Positions 56,354-64,000 of a stretch of 64,000 nucleotides of DNA are shown piece after piece. The position numbers and the translations under genes were made by a program. Every line of letters starts with the position of its first letter. Position 1 is the stretch's first letter. The notes beneath the pieces are model-generated. The model searched no databases. It was not told the origin of the DNA and saw nothing but the letters and a program-made list of their open reading frames with translations. This stretch comes from Pseudomonas sp. CHM02 (GTDB lineage: Bacteria > Pseudomonadota > Gammaproteobacteria > Pseudomonadales > Pseudomonadaceae), in the NCBI RefSeq assembly GCF_000612585.1, contig NZ_JFCA01000002.1, positions 124,001-188,000 of the forward strand, written 5' to 3'.

Positions 56354-56380
56354 CCGGCCAACCCTGATGAGGAATACCTG

Positions 56381-57589
56381 ATGCCCAATCGTCTCCCCGT
56401 TACCGTGTTGTCCGGCTTTCTCGGCGCCGGTAAAAGCACGCTGCTCAACTACGTCCTGCGCAACCGCGACAACCTGCGGGTGGCGGTGATCGTCAACGAC
56501 ATGAGCGAAATCAACATCGACGGCAGCGAAGTCCAGCGTGACGTCACCCTCAACCGCGCCGAAGAAAAACTGGTGGAGATGAGCAACGGCTGCATCTGCT
56601 GCACCTTGCGTGAAGACTTGCTGGAAGAAGTCGGAAAACTCGCCAAGGAAGGTCGGTTCGATTACCTGCTGATCGAGTCCACCGGTATCTCCGAGCCTTT
56701 GCCGGTGGCCGAGACCTTCACCTTTCGTGATGAAAACGAGCAAAGCCTGGCCGACATCGCACGCCTGGACACCATGGTCACGGTGGTCGACGGCATGAAC
56801 TTCCTGCTCGACTACCAGGCCGCCGAAAGCCTGGCCTCACGGGGTGAAACCCTCGGTGAAGAAGACGAGCGCTCCATCACCGACCTGCTGATCGAGCAGA
56901 TCGAATTCGCCGATGTGATCCTTATCAGCAAGATCGACCTGATCAGCAGCCGCGAACGCGAAGAGTTGATGGCGATCCTCGAGCGCCTGAATGCCCAGGC
57001 GGAAATCATCCCGATGGTCATGGGCGAAGTACCGCTGAACAAGATCCTCAACACCGGCCGCTTCGACTTTGAACGCGCAGCTCAAGCGCCGGGCTGGCTG
57101 CAGGAGTTGCGCGGTGAACATGTACCGGAAACCGAAGAGTACGGCATCGCGTCCACCGCTTACCGTGCGCGCCGTCCCTTTCATCCGCAGCGCTTTTTCG
57201 ACTTTATCGACCGCCCGTGGGTCAACGGCAAACTGCTGCGCTCCAAAGGCTTCTTCTGGCTGGCCAGCAAGCATCAGGATGCGGGCAGTTGGTCACAGGC
57301 CGGCGGCCTGATGCGCCATGGTTTTGCTGGTCGCTGGTGGCGCTTCGTGCCCAAAAACCAGTGGCCCCAGGATGAAGAAAACATTGCGGCGATCATGGGC
57401 AATTGGCAACTGAGCACCGGTGACTGTCGCCAGGAACTGGTGTTTATCGGGCAGAACATCGACTTCAACCAGCTGCGCGCCGAGTTGGACGCTTGCTTGC
57501 TCAACGATGAAGAAATGGCCCTGGGCGTCGACGGTTGGCGCCTGCTGGCCGATCCCTTTGGCCCCTGGTATGAGGAGGCAGCCGCCTGA
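56381..57589 (+). CDS. zigA: COG0523 GTPase, zinc metallochaperone ZigA
   Basis: 402-residue G3E-family GTPase that hands zinc to client enzymes under zinc limitation. Walker [11 protein letters not shown] (11-20), the metal site CICC at 71-74 ([13 protein letters not shown]), [16 protein letters not shown], guanine-specificity SKIDL and the C-terminal CobW_C domain ([23 protein letters not shown]). It follows dksA2 by 27 bases, the usual Pseudomonas arrangement under one Zur box, and overlaps the next gene as TGATG. Confidence 0.95.
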   Translation: MPNRLPVTVLSGFLGAGKSTLLNYVLRNRDNLRVAVIVNDMSEINIDGSEVQRDVTLNRAEEKLVEMSNGCICCTLREDLLEEVGKLAKEGRFDYLLIESTGISEPLPVAETFTFRDENEQSLADIARLDTMVTVVDGMNFLLDYQAAESLASRGETLGEEDERSITDLLIEQIEFADVILISKIDLISSREREELMAILERLNAQAEIIPMVMGEVPLNKILNTGRFDFERAAQAPGWLQELRGEHVPETEEYGIASTAYRARRPFHPQRFFDFIDRPWVNGKLLRSKGFFWLASKHQDAGSWSQAGGLMRHGFAGRWWRFVPKNQWPQDEENIAAIMGNWQLSTGDCRQELVFIGQNIDFNQLRAELDACLLNDEEMALGVDGWRLLADPFGPWYEEAAA

Positions 57590-58233
57590 TGCTGGCCCCG
57601 GTTATTCCCCTGCGCCCCGTGATTCGCCAGACTTATGGTGAAACTCCGCTGGCGCTGTCCGACATCCTTGAAGATGGCGTCAACCTGGCGGTGTGGCAGC
57701 GCCAGTTGCCCCTGCATATCGCCGAGTTCGGCGCCTTGCTGGTGGCGCTCAACGAGCCATTGGCCGAAGCCATGGTGATTGAGCTCAACGACGAAGACGC
57801 CGTGCCCAACTTGCAAGGGCTGGCGTCCAGTTGCCGCGATCTTGAAGGCTACGAAGGCTTTATCGCCGATGTGTCTTGGCTGGTCAGTGCGTTCGCCTGT
57901 TTGCTGGGCGCCAAGCGCATCGGCGTGCGCCTGCGCGTGTTGGATAAAGCCATGTGTCCGCGTTTTCACGTCGACCATGTGCCGGTGCGGCTGATCACCA
58001 CCTATGCCGGGATCGGCAGCCAGTGGTTGCGTGAAGGTGTGATGGACCGTCGCAAGCTGAGCCAGCCGGATGCCGAACCCACCGAGCGTGTCGAACAGAT
58101 CCACTGCGGCGAAGTCGCCCTGCTCAAGGGCACCAAATGGCATGGCAATGAAGGTCACGGCCTGATTCACCGTTCGCCGGCACTCAAGGCTGACGAGCGT
58201 CGCTTGATCCTGACACTGGATTGGCTCGCATAA
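57589..58233 (+). CDS. DUF1826 protein in the zinc-starvation operon
   Basis: 214-residue soluble protein of unknown function. It has no signal peptide. Residues 124-135 read PRFHVDHVPVRL and residues 177-195 NEGHGLIHRSP..ERR, giving H127-x-D129 ... H184 and R195. This spacing resembles the iron site and 2-oxoglutarate arginine of Fe(II)/2OG oxygenases; that is my inference. It is translationally coupled to zigA, so it is probably part of the zinc-starvation response. Confidence 0.88.
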   Translation: MLAPVIPLRPVIRQTYGETPLALSDILEDGVNLAVWQRQLPLHIAEFGALLVALNEPLAEAMVIELNDEDAVPNLQGLASSCRDLEGYEGFIADVSWLVSAFACLLGAKRIGVRLRVLDKAMCPRFHVDHVPVRLITTYAGIGSQWLREGVMDRRKLSQPDAEPTERVEQIHCGEVALLKGTKWHGNEGHGLIHRSPALKADERRLILTLDWLA

Positions 58234-58268
58234 CCGCGTAGGATCAAACGCTCTACACGGTCCGAACG

Positions 58269-59240
58269 ATGCCCCTCATGCTGCAGAACATTCCCACCCA
58301 CGTGATTGCCGGGCCCTTGGGGGCCGGCAAGACCAGCCTCATCAAGCACCTGCTCGCCCAGCGCCCGGCCAACGAGCGCTGGGCCGTGCTGATCAACGAG
58401 TTCGGGCAGATCGGCCTGGACGCTGCCTTGCTCACTCAGGATGACGACGGCATTGCCCTGGGCGAAGTCGCTGGCGGCTGCCTGTGCTGTGTGAATGGCG
58501 CACCGTTCCAGGTAGGACTGGGTCGTTTGTTGCGCAAAGCCAAGCCCGACCGGCTGTTTATCGAACCGTCGGGCCTGGGCCATCCGGCGCAATTGCTCAA
58601 GCAGTTGCGCGAGGCGCCTTGGCAGAACGTGCTGGCGGTTCAGCCCTGTGTGCTGGTGCTGGATGCCCAGGCGCTGGCGGCGGGCAAACCTTTGCCGGCA
58701 GCGCAGCAGGAAGCCCTGGCGAGTGCCGGGCTGCTGGTATTGAACAAGGATGAAGCACTGGACGCTGCGCAGCGCCAGGCGATTGAACAGCAGTTGCCTG
58801 ACTGCCCTCTGTACTGGACGCGCCAGGCTCAATTGCCTCTGGAGCAGTTGCCAGGCCTGAATGCGCAGGCGGCAGCGGCTGTGGATAACTTCGACGTGCC
58901 CAGGGGGGTGGCGCAGATGCCGGCGATCTGGAGCGATCCCGCGCAACCGATCTGCTTGAGCCAGGCCCAAGAGGGCGGCTGGAGCGTTGGCTGGCGCTGG
59001 CACCCAAGCCAGCAATTCGATGCGCAACGCCTGAATCGTTGGCTGGCAAGCCTTGAGTGGCGCCGCGCCAAGCTGGTTATCCACAGCGCCGAAGGTTGGG
59101 TTTGCGCCAATGCTGTGGACAACAGCGCGCTCGCTTGGCAGCCCAGCGAATGGCGGCGTGACTCGCGTATCGAATTGATTTTCGGCGAACCGCAGGACGT
59201 GGCTGCGTTGCAGGCCGCCCTGGCAGCCTGTCGTTACTGA
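58269..59240 (+). CDS. Second COG0523 (CobW-like) GTPase
   Basis: 323-residue G3E GTPase with Walker A GPLGAGKTS (15-23), the metal site CLCC at 71-74 (GGCLCCVNGAPF), FIEPSGLGHPAQLLKQL and LNKDEAL in place of the classical NKxD. It is shorter than ZigA and belongs to a different COG0523 subfamily. It is 35 bases after the DUF1826 gene and probably in the same transcript. A perfect DnaA-box 9-mer occurs twice in it (58880-58888, 59077-59085). The 3' end overlaps the convergent DUF3301 gene by 7 bases. Confidence 0.9.
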   Translation: MPLMLQNIPTHVIAGPLGAGKTSLIKHLLAQRPANERWAVLINEFGQIGLDAALLTQDDDGIALGEVAGGCLCCVNGAPFQVGLGRLLRKAKPDRLFIEPSGLGHPAQLLKQLREAPWQNVLAVQPCVLVLDAQALAAGKPLPAAQQEALASAGLLVLNKDEALDAAQRQAIEQQLPDCPLYWTRQAQLPLEQLPGLNAQAAAAVDNFDVPRGVAQMPAIWSDPAQPICLSQAQEGGWSVGWRWHPSQQFDAQRLNRWLASLEWRRAKLVIHSAEGWVCANAVDNSALAWQPSEWRRDSRIELIFGEPQDVAALQAALAACRY

Positions 59241-59629
59241 CGGTTCTTGGTGCCGTGGTCCTGGCGCCACTGGCTCAGCTCGATCACTTCGGCACTGGGC
59301 AGCGGGGTCTTGATCTCGAACGGGTAGGGTGCCAGTTCGATCTGCGCGCTGTGAGCGCCGAACTGGGTGATCACGCCGGCGTGGCGGGTTTCGCCCGTCA
59401 CCGTGAATTCAAAGTTGTAGATGCGTGCCAGGCGTCGCCGACCGTTGGCATCCTTTACAAAACCGATGCGCTTGAGCGCCACCGCACCGTCCAGCAACTC
59501 GATGTCGAGTTTGGCGCAATGCTGCTTGACCCGTTCCAGCGCGCGCTCGCGCAGGCCGTGGTTGTGCCACACCCAGGCGGCACCAGTCGCCAGCAGCATC
59601 AACACGAAGATGTTTCCCAGGGTGAGCAT
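59234..59629 (-). CDS. DUF3301 domain-containing membrane-anchored protein
   Basis: 131-residue protein with one N-terminal helix (MLTLGNIFVLMLLATGAAWVW) followed by the DUF3301 domain (HGLRERALERVKQHCAKLDIELLDGAVAL; RIYNFEFTVTGETRHAG). Function unknown. ATG 59629 is taken as start; the longer open frame upstream overlaps the pdxY promoter region and is a shadow. It is convergent with the COG0523 gene and divergent from pdxY. Confidence 0.85.
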   Translation of the reverse strand: MLTLGNIFVLMLLATGAAWVWHNHGLRERALERVKQHCAKLDIELLDGAVALKRIGFVKDANGRRRLARIYNFEFTVTGETRHAGVITQFGAHSAQIELAPYPFEIKTPLPSAEVIELSQWRQDHGTKNRQ

Positions 59630-59746
59630 GCAATGAACTCCAACAAAGTGAGAGCAGCTTAACTGTGTCGCCGGTCTGTCGTACAGGCTGCGTTTAGTCG
59701 CATACTGCGTGGCCAGAATTTCAACGGCTTTACGGAAATCTCCTGC

Positions 59747-60619
59747 ATGAAACGCACACCTCATCTGCTTGCGATCCAGTCTCATGTGGTCTTTGGCCAC
59801 GCCGGAAACAGCGCCGCCGTGTTCCCCATGCAGCGGGTCGGGGTGAATGTCTGGCCGCTGAACACGGTGCAGTTCTCCAACCACACCCAGTATGGTCAGT
59901 GGGCGGGCGAAGTGTTGGCGTCGCAGCAGATTCCGGCGCTGGTGGAAGGTATCGCCGCGATCGGTGAACTGGGCAATTGTGACGCGGTGTTGTCCGGTTA
60001 CCTGGGCAGTGCGGATCAGGGCCGGGCGATCCTGACGGGTGTGGCGCGCATCAAGGCCATCAATCCCAAGGCCCTGTACCTGTGCGACCCGGTGATGGGC
60101 CACCCGGAAAAGGGCTGCATCGTGCCTCAGGAAGTCAGCGACTTCCTGCTGGACGAAGCCGCGGCCATGGCCGACTTCCTGTGCCCCAACCAGCTTGAGC
60201 TGGACAGCTTTGCCGGGCGCAAGCCGCAGTCGTTGTTCGATTGCCTGGCCATGGCCAAGGCGTTGCTGGCACGCGGGCCGAAAGCCGTATTGGTCAAACA
60301 TCTGGATTACCCCGGCAAGCTGCCGGACGGTTTCGAGATGCTGCTGGTGACCGCCGAAGGCAGCTGGCACCTGCGCCGACCATTGTTGGCATTCCCGCGT
60401 CAGCCAGTGGGCGTCGGCGACCTGACCTCGGGACTGTTCCTGGCGCGGGTGCTGTTGGGCGACAGCCTGTTGGCGGCGTTTGAGTTCACTGCCGCAGCGG
60501 TGCATGAAGTGCTGCTGGAAACCCAGGCTTGCGCCAGTTATGAACTGGAGTTGGTGCGTGCTCAGGACCGTATCGCCCATCCCCGCGTGCGGTTTGAAGC
60601 CACCCCTATAGATCTATAA
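59747..60619 (+). CDS. pdxY: Pyridoxal kinase PdxY
   Basis: 290-residue ribokinase-fold kinase of the vitamin B6 salvage pathway. Signatures: [56 protein letters not shown] and the catalytic [15 protein letters not shown] (anion hole GVGD). Length and motifs match PdxY and not PdxK. A REP palindrome follows 15 bases after the stop. Confidence 0.94.
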   Translation: MKRTPHLLAIQSHVVFGHAGNSAAVFPMQRVGVNVWPLNTVQFSNHTQYGQWAGEVLASQQIPALVEGIAAIGELGNCDAVLSGYLGSADQGRAILTGVARIKAINPKALYLCDPVMGHPEKGCIVPQEVSDFLLDEAAAMADFLCPNQLELDSFAGRKPQSLFDCLAMAKALLARGPKAVLVKHLDYPGKLPDGFEMLLVTAEGSWHLRRPLLAFPRQPVGVGDLTSGLFLARVLLGDSLLAAFEFTAAAVHEVLLETQACASYELELVRAQDRIAHPRVRFEATPIDL

Positions 60620-60634
60620 GTACACAAAACTCCA

Positions 60635-60723
60635 TGTGGGAGCGGGCTTGCTCGCGAATGCGGTGCACCAGACCCTGATGAGCCGGCTGACACACTGCCT
60701 TCGCGAGCAAGCCCGCTCCCACA
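60635..60723. repeat. REP palindrome pair between convergent pdxY and thioesterase genes
   Basis: TGTGGGAGCGGGCTTGCTCGCGAA and its reverse complement flank a central segment with AGCCGGCTGACA. Both outer arms are exact over more than 20 bases. This is the GTGGGAGCGGGCTTGCTCGCG subtype typical of the P. fluorescens group. It probably also ends transcription from both sides. Confidence 0.85.
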
Positions 60724-60759
60724 GTTTGATTGGGTTTACAGTTTGAGATTTACGGCGCT

Positions 60760-61236
60760 TCAGCCTTTGATTTCCTGGTAGCGCTTTTCCAGCTCCTGGC
60801 GGATCTGCCGACGTTGCTGGGCCTGCACGAACCGGCGCTTGTCTTCGCTGTTGTGCGGTTGCAGCGGCGGTACGGCGGCTGGTTTGCGCTGGTCGTCCAC
60901 CGCCACCATGGTGAAGAAGCAGCTGTTGGTATGGCGCACCGAGCGCTCGCGGATGTTCTCGGTCACCACCTTGATGCCCACCTCCATCGAGGTATTGCCG
61001 GTGTAGTTGACCGACGCAAGGAACGTCACCAGTTCGCCGACATGGATGGGCTCGCGGAAGATCACCTGGTCCACCGACAGCGTCACGACATAGCGGCCGG
61101 CATAACGGCTCGCGCAGGCGTAGGCCACTTCGTCGAGGTACTTGAGCAGGGTGCCGCCGTGGACATTGCCTGAGAAGTTGGCCATATCAGGGGTCATCAA
61201 TACCGTCATCGACAGCTGGGCGTTTCCGGGTTCCAT
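60760..61236 (-). CDS. Hotdog-fold acyl-CoA thioesterase (YciA-like)
   Basis: 158-residue cytoplasmic enzyme that hydrolyses acyl-CoA. The hotdog signature PDMANFSGNVHGGTLLKYLDEVAYACASRY (with the catalytic Asn-His-Gly-Gly and Asp) is clear, as is SVDQVIFREPIHVGELVTF. The C-terminus is a charged helix (EDKRRFVQAQQRRQIRQELEKRY). ATG 61236 gives the usual MEPGNAQLSM start; ATG 61260 is possible. The 291 bases up to the next gene hold no visible gene or clear motif. Confidence 0.92.
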   Translation of the reverse strand: MEPGNAQLSMTVLMTPDMANFSGNVHGGTLLKYLDEVAYACASRYAGRYVVTLSVDQVIFREPIHVGELVTFLASVNYTGNTSMEVGIKVVTENIRERSVRHTNSCFFTMVAVDDQRKPAAVPPLQPHNSEDKRRFVQAQQRRQIRQELEKRYQEIKG

Positions 61237-61527
61237 AGCACACTCACGGGTTGTAGGCATTGGTTGGGGGGCACCTCTGCGGGTGCTGGAATCTTTGCAG
61301 CGCCATCCATAACGGGACGCCGGCAGGCGGCTTGCCGTCACGCGTGCACCGATCTGTTTCCATATATTGCACCGGCTTTCTGCCGGAAGTCGCGGTGTTA
61401 ACCTTCAAAAGCCCATCTCAGGGCATTTCTTACGATCAAGGCAGACTTTTCCCTCCGCACTTTGCGACAGTTCAAGGGCGCGGGCGGAAGTGGGAAAAGC
61501 GCCAGTACCCTCAAGGAGCCCCTCGCC

Positions 61528-63291
61528 ATGCACGCCATCAGCTTTATCCAGGACCTGGCCGTGATCATGTTGGTGGCAGGGGTTGTCACCATCCTGTTTC
61601 ACCGCCTCAAGCAGCCGGTGGTGCTGGGCTACATCGTCGCCGGGTTCATCATCGGCCCCCACACCCCGCCGTTCGGCCTGATCCACGACGAAGACACCAT
61701 CAAGACGCTCGCCGAGCTGGGCGTGATCTTCCTGATGTTCTGCCTGGGCCTGGAGTTCAGCCTGCGCAAACTGTTCAAGGTTGGCGCCACGGCGTTTATC
61801 GCGGCCTTCCTGGAAATCATCCTGATGATCTGGATCGGCTACGAGATTGGCCGCTGGTTCGACTGGAACACCATGGACTCGCTGTTCCTCGGCGCGATCC
61901 TGGCGATCTCCTCGACCACCATCATCGTCAAGGCGCTCAATGACCTGAAGATGAAGAACCAGCGCTTCGCCCAGCTGATTTTTGGCGTGTTGATCGTGGA
62001 AGACATCCTCGGTATCGGCATCATCGCGTTGCTGTCGAGCATTGCGGTCAGCGGCACGGTCAGCTCCGGCGAAGTCTTCTCCACGGTCGGCAAGCTCTCG
62101 CTGTTCATGATTGTCGCGTTGGTCATCGGCATTTTGCTGGTGCCGCGTTTGCTGGCCTACGTGGCCAAGTTCGAAAGCAACGAGATGCTGCTGATCACCG
62201 TGCTGGGCCTGTGCTTCGGCTTCTGCCTGCTGGTGGTCAAGCTGGAATACAGCATGGTGCTGGGTGCCTTCCTGATCGGCGCGATCATGGCCGAATCCCG
62301 TCAGTTGATTAAGATCGAACGCCTGATCGAGCCGGTTCGCGACATGTTCAGCGCCATCTTCTTTGTGGCGATTGGCTTGATGATCGACCCGCAGATCCTG
62401 CTGCAATATGCCTGGCCGATTGCGGTGATCACCGTAGCGGTGGTGCTGGGCAAGATGTTGTCCTGCGGCCTGGGCGCGTTTATCGCCGGCAATGATGGCC
62501 GTACCTCACTGCGTGTGGGCATGGGGCTGTCACAAATTGGTGAGTTTTCCTTCATCATCGCGGCGCTGGGGATGACGTTGCAGGTGACGAGTGATTTCCT
62601 CTATCCCGTCGCGGTGGCGGTTTCGGCGATTACCACACTGCTCACGCCGTACCTGATCCGTGGCGCCGACCCGCTGTCATTGAAGATCGCGGCGGTCATG
62701 CCCAAGCGTTTGAGCCGGGTGTTCGGCCTGTATGGTGAATGGCTGCGCAGCATTCAGCCCCAGGGTGAGGGGGCCATGCTGGCGTCGATGATCCGCAAGA
62801 TCATCCTGCAAGTCGGGGTCAACTTGGCGCTGGTGGTGGCGATCTTCTTTGCCGGCAGCTTTTTCGCGGCGCGCATTGGTGGGTATCTGGAAGGCTGGAT
62901 CAGCGATCCAAGCTGGCAGAAGGCGCTGATCTGGGGCGGGGCGTTGCTGTTGTCGCTGCCATTCCTGATCGCGGCGTACCGCAAGCTCAAGGCGCTGTCG
63001 ATGTTGCTGGCGGAGATGAGCGTGAAGCCGGAAATGGCCGGGCGGCATACCCAGCGCGTGCGGCGGGTGATCGCGGAACTGATCCCGATCCTCTCGCTGC
63101 TGGTGATTTTCCTGCTATTGGCAGCCTTGTCGGCCAGTATCCTGCCGACCAACAAGTTGCTGGTGCTGATCGCCGTGGTGACGGCGGCGGTGGCGGCGGT
63201 GCTCTGGCGGTGGTTCATCCGCGTGCATACACGGATGCAGGTCGCCTTGCTGGAGACCCTGGATAACCACAAGGATACGCCCGAACACTGA
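61528..63291 (+). CDS. Cation/proton antiporter, CPA2 (KefB/C-like) family
   Basis: 587-residue inner-membrane protein. Residues 1-385 form the Na+/H+ exchanger-type core (VVLGYIVAGFIIGPHTPPFGL; GVIFLMFCLGLEFSLRKL; LIFGVLIVEDILGIGIIALL with the ion-binding acids; GMGLSQIGEFSFIIAALGM). Instead of the KefC TrkA-N domain, the C-terminal part has four more helices (LALVVAIFFAGSFFAARIGG; IPILSLLVIFLLLAALSASILP). The substrate is probably K+ or Na+. ATG 61528 follows AAGGAG. Confidence 0.92.
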   Translation: MHAISFIQDLAVIMLVAGVVTILFHRLKQPVVLGYIVAGFIIGPHTPPFGLIHDEDTIKTLAELGVIFLMFCLGLEFSLRKLFKVGATAFIAAFLEIILMIWIGYEIGRWFDWNTMDSLFLGAILAISSTTIIVKALNDLKMKNQRFAQLIFGVLIVEDILGIGIIALLSSIAVSGTVSSGEVFSTVGKLSLFMIVALVIGILLVPRLLAYVAKFESNEMLLITVLGLCFGFCLLVVKLEYSMVLGAFLIGAIMAESRQLIKIERLIEPVRDMFSAIFFVAIGLMIDPQILLQYAWPIAVITVAVVLGKMLSCGLGAFIAGNDGRTSLRVGMGLSQIGEFSFIIAALGMTLQVTSDFLYPVAVAVSAITTLLTPYLIRGADPLSLKIAAVMPKRLSRVFGLYGEWLRSIQPQGEGAMLASMIRKIILQVGVNLALVVAIFFAGSFFAARIGGYLEGWISDPSWQKALIWGGALLLSLPFLIAAYRKLKALSMLLAEMSVKPEMAGRHTQRVRRVIAELIPILSLLVIFLLLAALSASILPTNKLLVLIAVVTAAVAAVLWRWFIRVHTRMQVALLETLDNHKDTPEH

Positions 63292-63314
63292 GTGAGCGGG
63301 CCACTTAGCTTTTT

Positions 63315-63442
63315 GTGGTGAGCGAGCTTGCTCGCGCTGGGCTGCGTAGCAGCCCCAGTCCAGGCGACGCGTTCTTTCAGGTTTTGCGAGGGGAGGCATG
63401 GGGCCGCTACGCAGCCCAGCGCGGGGCAAGCCCGCTCACCAC
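63315..63442. repeat. Degenerate REP palindrome pair between convergent genes
   Basis: GTGGTGAGCGAGCTTGCTCG and, at the far end, CGGGGCAAGCCCGCTCACCAC form an outer stem; CTGGGCTGCGTAGC and GCTACGCAGCCCAG form an exact inner stem. The centre holds CGCGTTCTTTCAGGTTTTGC. It separates the antiporter from the convergent SMI1/KNR4 gene. Confidence 0.75.
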
Positions 63443-63488
63443 GCTAAGCCCGATCACCACAGCAAGCCGGTCACCATGGGTGCAGGGC

Positions 63489-63896
63489 TCAGCTTTCCAG
63501 CCAGACATCCCGCGCCCAGTGCCACACCGATTCCCAGGTTTCTTCGGTAACGATTTCTTCTTCGCCAGACCACAGCACCACGGTGCCGTCTTCTTCGACG
63601 CAGTAGTAATCGTCGCCATCCTGGCAGATCGGGATCAGGCTGCGATCAACACCGGCGTCCCAGGCGTTGGCGGCCACGTCCGGCAGGTAGGTGTGGGACT
63701 GCGGGTCGGTGACGGTCACCGGCTCCAGGCTGCCGTACACCACGTCACTGACGGTCAGCAGGAATTCACGGAAGACAAACGGGATGTCGATGAACAATTG
63801 TTCCTCGATCTCCACCAGTAAATCTTCGTCAGGCAGCTCCAGAGGAACCGGGACCGGTTCGTTGGCTTCACGCAATTGTTCGATGATTTCTTCCAC
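63489..63896 (-). CDS. SMI1/KNR4 (SUKH) family protein
   Basis: 135-residue acidic soluble protein with the SUKH fold pattern: an N-terminal helix, LPDEDLLVEIEEQLFIDIPFVFREFLLTVSD, then SHTYLPDVAANAWDAG, LIPICQDGDDYYCVEEDGTVVLWSGEE and a C-terminal TWESVWHWARDVWLE. Some SUKH proteins are toxin immunity factors; no toxin gene is visible beside it, so a housekeeping role is equally possible. Confidence 0.88.
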   Translation of the reverse strand: MEEIIEQLREANEPVPVPLELPDEDLLVEIEEQLFIDIPFVFREFLLTVSDVVYGSLEPVTVTDPQSHTYLPDVAANAWDAGVDRSLIPICQDGDDYYCVEEDGTVVLWSGEEEIVTEETWESVWHWARDVWLES

Positions 63897-63970
63897 GGCC
63901 GGGATCCTCGTGCTAGATGGCGCGGTTTATAGGGGCGTTTTATACAGTAGCTCGCTATAAGTGCAACCGT

Positions 63971-64000
63971 GAAATAGAAAACCCCGGACAGGTCCGGGGT
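63971..64000 (-). terminator. Intrinsic terminator for a minus-strand gene right of the window
   Basis: CCCCGGAC-AG-GTCCGGGG (63982-63999) is a perfect 8-base stem. Read on the minus strand it is followed by TTTTCTATTT, so it ends transcription coming from beyond the right edge. Confidence 0.8.

Noticed and set aside
16634-63442. CRISPR array from the repeated palindromes
   Set aside because: The repeats are single, kilobases apart, and of REP type; there are no regularly spaced repeats and no cas genes.

Overview
This window looks like the chromosome of a fluorescent Pseudomonas (P. fluorescens group). The reasons are the gene order mnmG-rsmG-parA-parB-atpIBEFHAGDC-glmU-glmR-glmS, the GC-rich Pseudomonas codon use, Pseudomonas-type REP palindromes, and the Zur-controlled block folE2/amiC/dksA2/zigA. 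I identified it from translated sequences and gene order only; no database search was made. The window starts close to the replication origin and runs outward on one arm. The core genes at 3.6-19.4 kb are all on the + strand.

Layout. 1-3.1 kb (minus): an iron-responsive cell-surface signalling cassette with an ECF sigma factor, a FecR anti-sigma factor and a TonB-dependent transducer cut by the window edge; a Fur box lies in front of the sigma gene. 3.1-3.6 kb: a non-coding stretch with DnaA-box-like sites next to an AT-rich block, directly upstream of mnmG. 3.6-7.9 kb: tRNA modification (mnmG), 16S rRNA methylation (rsmG) and chromosome partition (parAB). 7.9-15.2 kb: the complete F1Fo ATP synthase operon with its promoter, inter-gene hairpins and terminator. 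15.2-19.4 kb: UDP-GlcNAc synthesis (glmU, glmR, glmS). 19.5-21.7 kb: a small unknown protein, LemA and a GIDE-domain membrane protein. 21.7-29.8 kb (minus): penicillin-binding protein 1C and a very large alpha-2-macroglobulin. 29.9-31.1 kb: a LysE-type exporter divergent from an Lrp-type regulator.

31.2-36.9 kb (minus) is a tightly packed six-gene operon that looks like a private phospholipid pathway: CDP-alcohol phosphotransferase, hydrolase-methyltransferase fusion, PAP2-protein phosphatase fusion, small membrane protein, acyltransferase and CdsA-like cytidylyltransferase. It resembles the poorly characterised E. coli ynbABCD genes. Divergent from it, 37.1-42.9 kb encodes three SPFH (HflK/HflC-like) membrane proteins, one with a 14-histidine N-terminus, translationally coupled to a P1B-type metal ATPase; a Zur-box-like palindrome lies just upstream. 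A bufferin operon follows (43.0-44.9 kb: metallophore peptide precursor, MNIO/DUF692 enzyme, DUF2063 partner). I regard these three neighbouring systems as the least described and most interesting content.

45.0-48.4 kb holds a cyclopropane fatty acid synthase, cardiolipin synthase and a DUF3617 protein. 48.5-59.2 kb is a zinc-starvation region built around two strong Zur-box palindromes. The minus operon folE2-ABC transporter (ATPase, permease, binding protein)-hisI-gamma carbonic anhydrase-pyrC and the plus genes amiC, dksA2, zigA, DUF1826 and a second COG0523 GTPase supply zinc uptake, zinc-sparing substitutes and metallochaperones. A parS-like site lies inside folE2. The last part has a DUF3301 protein, pdxY, an acyl-CoA thioesterase, a cation/proton antiporter, a SMI1/KNR4 protein and a terminator for a gene beyond the right edge. 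No rRNA, tRNA, CRISPR, insertion sequence or clear pseudogene was seen.
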